Of a stretch of 9,588 bases of DNA, positions 6,328-9,588 are shown in pieces; within the stretch, counting starts at the first letter, position 1; every line of letters starts with the position of its first letter. The translations under genes were made by a program, and so were the position numbers. The DNA comes from an uncultured Collinsella sp. (GTDB taxonomy: Bacteria > Actinomycetota > Coriobacteriia > Coriobacteriales > Coriobacteriaceae): positions 1 through 9,588 of the forward strand of contig URUI01000071.1 in assembly GCA_900551015.1 (NCBI GenBank). The letters are read 5' to 3'. The notes under the pieces were generated by a model, which saw only the letters and a list, made by a program, of their open reading frames with translations, had not been told where the DNA came from and did not search any database.

Positions 6328-6968
6328 GTGTGATCGTAAGGGGCGTATCGAAGCGCATGGGTAAAAACGATGTCCTGCGCAACGTGTCCATCGAGGTTGA
6401 CCCTGGGACTGTGGTCGGGCTTCAGGGGATAAACGGTTCGGGTAAGACCATGCTCATGCGAGCGGTTTGCGGGTTGATCAAGCCTACCGAAGGCGAAATC
6501 TCTATCGATGGCCAAAGGCTTGGGGCGGACATCTCGTTCCCGCCGAGTCTGGGGATGTTGATCGAGGCGCCTTCCTTTTTGGGATATCTGTCTGGCTACG
6601 ACAATCTGAAGCTCATCGCTCAGATCAAGGGCGTTGCCACCCCCGAGGACATTCGCTCTGCCCTGCGGCTCGTGGGGCTCGATGCAGACGAAAAAAAGAA
6701 GTTCCGAGCATACTCGCTTGGGATGAAGCAGCGTCTGGGGATAGCTGCGGCAATTATGGAGAAGCCGAAGCTGCTTGTTCTCGATGAGCCAACGAATGCC
6801 CTCGACGAAGCGGGCGTTGAAATGCTCAAGCGCGTTGTGGCGATGGCGGCATCAACGGGTCGTGAGGTCCTTCTGTCCAGCCATGACGGAGAGGTGCTCG
6901 AGGAACTGGCCGATCGGGTTTACTGCATGCGCGACGGTGCCGTTGTGAAAGTTCGGGAAAGGTCGTGA
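6324..6968 (+). CDS. ABC transporter ATP-binding protein (BcrA/bacteriocin-transport type)
   Basis: A 214-residue ATPase that should power the two permeases encoded just upstream. The ATG at 6324 overlaps the previous stop and follows AGGGGG (6311-6316). All ATPase motifs are present: Walker A GINGSGKT (35-42), signature YSLGMKQRL (130-138), Walker B LLVLDEP (150-156) with catalytic E155, D-loop NALD (158-161) and switch histidine H187 (SSHD). The Q-loop region reads MLIEAPSFLGYLSG (78-91), with Ile-Glu where most families have Gln. This is typical of the bacitracin-resistance and lantibiotic-immunity branch of ABC ATPases. The protein is short compared with BcrA (about 300) because it ends soon after the nucleotide-binding domain. 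It looks fully active. Export, immunity or removal of a membrane-active peptide is the likely role by family. Confidence 0.93.
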   Translation: MSVIVRGVSKRMGKNDVLRNVSIEVDPGTVVGLQGINGSGKTMLMRAVCGLIKPTEGEISIDGQRLGADISFPPSLGMLIEAPSFLGYLSGYDNLKLIAQIKGVATPEDIRSALRLVGLDADEKKKFRAYSLGMKQRLGIAAAIMEKPKLLVLDEPTNALDEAGVEMLKRVVAMAASTGREVLLSSHDGEVLEELADRVYCMRDGAVVKVRERS

Positions 6969-6973
6969 GCGCG

Positions 6974-7633
6974 ATGAAGAAGACCCTGTGGACGAGAAGA
7001 TCGGCGCTCGCGCTTTTTTGCTGTGCTGCTGCCGGCCTTGCGGGCATGAGGGTGAGCGTCGTTAACGGGAACCGGACGGTCATTCCTGAGAAATATTACG
7101 CGGAGGGCGAATGGCTCTCGATGGATGGAGCGTTTCTGGGGTCGAAGGATGTGGTGACTGATGGGTATTCGTTTTGCATAGACGGGGCAGAGTTGCTCAC
7201 GCCGCGCGAGTATCTCAAACGAGCACATGACGATTATTCAAAATATGGCACCGTGGATACGAAAACGAGACTGAAGGATGCCGACATCACGTGCGTTATC
7301 GCCGTAAAGATGCGTGTCAGAAATAGGGATAATATCGACGGTGGAATCAAAGCGTATGTTTGGCATCTGGTTCCGGAGTCTGCGCCAAACTATGATTTTG
7401 TAGTCAATACCGATCTGATAACGCAAGCCATGCCGGTCCTTGGCGGCTCTGCTGCGTTTGCCGTGGAGGTTGGGGCAGAAAACGAGTTGCTCGTCCCATT
7501 TATGATGCAGAACACCAACGACTATTTCGAAGGTTACGAGACCGTCCGTTTTGAGAAAGCATTTCCCGGGACTTACACGATGAAGATGACCGATCTGCCG
7601 GAGCGGAGGCTCTTAAGGTTTGAAGTGAAATAG
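6974..7633 (+). CDS. Exported DUF5028-like protein of unknown function
   Basis: A 219-residue protein with a short basic N-terminus and one hydrophobic segment (about 10-30), so it is secreted or anchored outside by its N-terminus. The segment follows TRRSALAL, a weak twin-arginine-like motif; the cysteines at 17-18 do not form a lipobox. I chose the ATG at 6974. A GTG at 6965 overlaps the ATPase stop but is only two bases from the AAAGG site, so either start is possible. From memory, the pattern GEWLSMDGAF (45-54), then GYS (64-66), AE (72-73) and PREYL (77-81), matches the DUF5028 family found in Coriobacteriia and Firmicutes; a profile search is needed to confirm it. The rest looks beta-rich and has no catalytic motif I recognise. 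As last gene of the operon it may be an external accessory or immunity protein for the transporter. Confidence 0.75.
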   Translation: MKKTLWTRRSALALFCCAAAGLAGMRVSVVNGNRTVIPEKYYAEGEWLSMDGAFLGSKDVVTDGYSFCIDGAELLTPREYLKRAHDDYSKYGTVDTKTRLKDADITCVIAVKMRVRNRDNIDGGIKAYVWHLVPESAPNYDFVVNTDLITQAMPVLGGSAAFAVEVGAENELLVPFMMQNTNDYFEGYETVRFEKAFPGTYTMKMTDLPERRLLRFEVK

Positions 7634-7670
7634 CTCGAGAGCAAGGCAAAACGGGTCCATTGGCGGTACG

Positions 7671-7710
7671 CGCGCCCGATTCCAGGCGCCCCGGCCCGGA
7701 ATCGGGCGCG
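7671..7710. terminator. Bidirectional hairpin between convergent genes
   Basis: CGCGCCCGATTCC (7671-7683) and GGAATCGGGCGCG (7698-7710) form a perfect 13-bp stem with a 14-base GC-rich loop. It lies 37 bases after the stop of the exported protein gene and 28 bases after the end of the YcxB-like gene on the other strand, so it can end both transcripts. There is no U-run on either strand. A second pairing is possible, AGGCGCC (7684-7690) with GGCGCCT (7717-7723). Confidence 0.7.
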
Positions 7711-7738
7711 GGACGAGGCGCCTTCGGTGTCGGCCGGC

Positions 7739-8455
7739 CTACCGCTTCTTCTTGCTCTTCTTCTGCTTGCGCTGCTTGCCCTTGGTCTCCTGGGGCTTGT
7801 CGCCCTGTTTTGCTTCGGCAGCGGCCTTTTCTGCCTTCATCTTCTTGCGTTTGGTCTCGATGCGGAGTTTTTTGTTGATGCGCGCCTTAAGGAAGGGACC
7901 GAACTGCTCGGCATCGCCGCGGACAAAGGTGTCCTTAGGGATCGTCACGCCCTGGTCGGCGAACATGGCCACAAAGATGCGCTCGCCGTCGAGCACGTGG
8001 TCGAGCTTTTCAAACGGGAAGAACTGCGACTTGCCGCTCGTGCCCCAAACCATCAGGCCGTCCTCGTTGGCGGCGACGCGGCGATAGCGGCCACCCATGG
8101 ACTCGTCGGCCTCAACGGCGTCGATAAAGTCGCGGGCGAGGGTGTGGTGCAGGTTTTTGCTCCACCAGGCCAAAAAGGCGCCGAATACGATCAAGACGAC
8201 GCCAAACTTGATCCAGTTGCCGCCGGCCACCAGCATGCCGATGCCGATGAGCGCGGCAATTGCCGCGGCGACATACAGCGAGCCGCGACGCCTGGGCGAG
8301 GCGACCAGGCGGGCGAAGTCGGTGACGAGGTCGTTTTCGTATTGGTACTCGTTGAGGTACAGGATGCCGTCGTCGGCTGCGGCCTGCTCCTCGAGCGCGA
8401 CCTCGACCTGGTCGGCTGCTTCGGAGGGAACGAGGTTGCTCTCTGCGTCTGCCAT
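7739..8455 (-). CDS. YcxB-like membrane protein with lysine-rich tail
   Basis: A 238-residue protein with two closely spaced TM helices (about 58-78 and 82-98) followed by a cytoplasmic domain (about 105-192) that fits the YcxB-like family: a short beta-rich domain ending in TIPKDTFVRGDAEQFGPFLK (171-190). The first 55 residues are acidic and lack a signal peptide. The last 45 residues are a charged tail of Lys, Arg, Gln and Ala that ends KKSKKKR and is likely disordered; it could touch membrane or nucleic acid. The ATG at 8455 is preceded by AGGAG with about ten bases of spacing. The function of YcxB-like proteins is not established. It is divergent from dnaX with a 116-base gap and convergent with the accessory operon. 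Confidence 0.85.
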   Translation of the reverse strand: MADAESNLVPSEAADQVEVALEEQAAADDGILYLNEYQYENDLVTDFARLVASPRRRGSLYVAAAIAALIGIGMLVAGGNWIKFGVVLIVFGAFLAWWSKNLHHTLARDFIDAVEADESMGGRYRRVAANEDGLMVWGTSGKSQFFPFEKLDHVLDGERIFVAMFADQGVTIPKDTFVRGDAEQFGPFLKARINKKLRIETKRKKMKAEKAAAEAKQGDKPQETKGKQRKQKKSKKKR

Positions 8456-8571
8456 GCTCTTTGGACTCCTATCGCGGCGGGCTCGCCGTACGGGTTATTA
8501 TGGAATGCAGTATGCCGTGCGACCGCATGGCCGCCGCGGCAACAAGACTCAGTATACCCGGGGGAGCACCC

Positions 8572-9588
8572 ATGGAATCGTTGTACCGAAAGTATCGCCC
8601 GCTCACCTTTGACTCCGTGGTGGGCCAGCAGCATATCGTCTCGACGCTCGAGCACGCCATCACCGAGGGGCGCCTGTCCCACGCCTACCTGTTCTGCGGA
8701 CCGCGCGGCACGGGCAAGACCACCATGGCGCGCATTCTGGCCAAGGCGCTGCTGTGCCGCAATGCCGAGGCGGCGCGCGCCGAGGGTGCAAGCGGCTGCA
8801 TGCCCGACGGTACTTGCGAGGAGTGCGAGCTCATTGCCGAGGGTAACCACCCCGATGTCTACGAGCTCGATGCCGCCTCCCGCACGGGCGTGGACAATGT
8901 GCGCGAGGAAATCATCAACTCCGTCAACTTTGCCCCGGTGCGCGGCAAGTACAAGATCTATATCATCGACGAGGTCCACATGCTCACGACGGCGGCGTTC
9001 AACGCGCTGCTCAAGACGCTCGAGGAGCCGCCGGCACACGTGATCTTTGTGCTGTGCACCACCGACCCGCAAAAGATTCTGGAGACCATCCTCTCGCGCT
9101 GCCAGCGTTTCGATTTCCATCGCATCGGCAACGAGGATATCGAGCGTCGCCTGGCATACGTGTGCGAGCAGGAGGGCTTCGATTACGACGATGAGGCGCT
9201 GGCTATCGTGGCGCGCCATGCCAAGGGCGGTATGCGCGACGCGTTGTCCACGCTGGAGCAGCTGAGCGTCTTTGGCAACGGTTCTGTGCATGCGGACGAC
9301 GCCCGCTCGCTTTTAGGCGAGGTTTCGGACCAGATTCTGGGCGAGTTTTCCCGCGCCATTGCCGATCGCGATGTTGCCGAGCTCTATGGACTGATCCGTG
9401 CGCAGGTCGAGGAAGGAAACGACCTGCTGGAGCTGACGCGCGACCTGGTGGCGCATGTGCGTGACGTGTACGTTGCCTGCGTTGCCGGTGCCCGTGCCGA
9501 GCTGTTTGAGGGCGGCTCCGAGCAGGCCGAGGCGCTTGCTGCCGAGGCCGCTGCCTTTGGCGAGCATCCTGCCGACCGCCTGGCCCGT
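8572..9588 (+). CDS. dnaX: DNA polymerase III subunit gamma/tau (5' part, cut by window edge)
   Basis: The clamp-loader ATPase subunit of the replicative DNA polymerase III holoenzyme. The ATG at 8572 follows GGGGGAG (8560-8566), and 339 codons are open to the window edge. The start MESLYRKYRP is the hallmark N-terminus of DnaX. Motifs seen are Walker A GPRGTGKT (43-50), a zinc-binding cysteine set (C62, C76, C82, C85), Walker B IIDEVHML (131-138), sensor 1 TTDP (163-166), arginine finger SRCQ (175-178) and sensor 2 GGMRDAL (219-225). The AAA+ domain and the start of the collar domain are present; the tau-specific C-terminal part is beyond the window. The zinc module is expanded, with thirteen residues between the first two cysteines and five before the third. 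TATTAT at 8496-8501 is a possible -10 box, without a good -35. Confidence 0.97.
   Translation, partial: MESLYRKYRPLTFDSVVGQQHIVSTLEHAITEGRLSHAYLFCGPRGTGKTTMARILAKALLCRNAEAARAEGASGCMPDGTCEECELIAEGNHPDVYELDAASRTGVDNVREEIINSVNFAPVRGKYKIYIIDEVHMLTTAAFNALLKTLEEPPAHVIFVLCTTDPQKILETILSRCQRFDFHRIGNEDIERRLAYVCEQEGFDYDDEALAIVARHAKGGMRDALSTLEQLSVFGNGSVHADDARSLLGEVSDQILGEFSRAIADRDVAELYGLIRAQVEEGNDLLELTRDLVAHVRDVYVACVAGARAELFEGGSEQAEALAAEAAAFGEHPADRLAR

Noticed and set aside
6974..7633. Exported protein considered as a lipoprotein because of Cys17-Cys18.
   Set aside because: The residue before Cys17 is Phe, and no acceptable lipobox precedes either cysteine.
8456..8571. Signal recognition particle RNA considered in the gap before dnaX, where it lies in some Gram-positives.
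   Set aside because: The conserved tetraloop region of that RNA is not present.
7727..9043. A 438-codon plus-strand open frame.
   Set aside because: It is antisense to the YcxB-like gene and then out of frame with dnaX; its product is low-complexity with no family features. Long shadow frames are normal in GC-rich DNA.
8191..9291. A 366-codon minus-strand open frame opposite dnaX.
   Set aside because: It is antisense to unmistakable dnaX and its end has Arg/Ser repeats typical of a shadow frame.

Overview
The window reads as a chromosomal segment from a high-GC, Gram-positive actinobacterium, most likely class Coriobacteriia (Collinsella-like). I infer this from the GC-rich housekeeping genes, the purine-rich ribosome binding sites, a polytopic membrane LuxR-type regulator of the kind typical of Coriobacteriia, and a DUF5028-like exported protein. 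No rRNA or other taxonomic marker is present, so the genus is an inference.

Layout. (1) Positions 1-1358, minus strand: most of a PknB-like Ser/Thr protein kinase, cut by the left edge before its stop. It has an HLD instead of an HRD catalytic loop and a multi-pass membrane tail. (2) Positions 1359-1797: a divergent intergenic region holding five 14-bp elements in strictly alternating orientation, exactly 62 bp apart per same-orientation pair, followed by a TATAAT box and overlapping palindromes. (3) Positions 1798-7633, plus strand, visibly less GC-rich than the flanks: an accessory cassette of six genes. They are a 711-aa membrane regulator made of two (8 TM + LuxR HTH) modules, a 170-aa secreted four-cysteine protein, two ABC-2-like permeases of about 280-290 aa, an ABC ATPase of the bacitracin/bacteriocin-exporter type, and a 219-aa exported DUF5028-like protein. 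The last four genes overlap or nearly abut and are surely co-transcribed. (4) Positions 7634-7738: a perfect 13-bp GC-rich inverted repeat between convergent genes. (5) Positions 7739-8455, minus strand: a YcxB-like two-TM protein with a very lysine-rich tail. (6) Positions 8572-9588, plus strand: the first 339 codons of dnaX, running off the right edge.

How the genes may work together. The six-gene cassette has the logic of a bacteriocin or exported-effector locus: a membrane-embedded transcription factor that could sense an extracellular or membrane signal, a small secreted protein, a heterodimeric ABC transporter that could give export or self-protection, and an exported accessory protein. 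The arrangement recalls lactococcin-972-type loci, but the secreted protein is not recognisably lactococcin 972. This functional reading is inference. The unusual parts, visible directly in the sequence, are the double-module LuxR regulator and the phased inverted-repeat array upstream of it.
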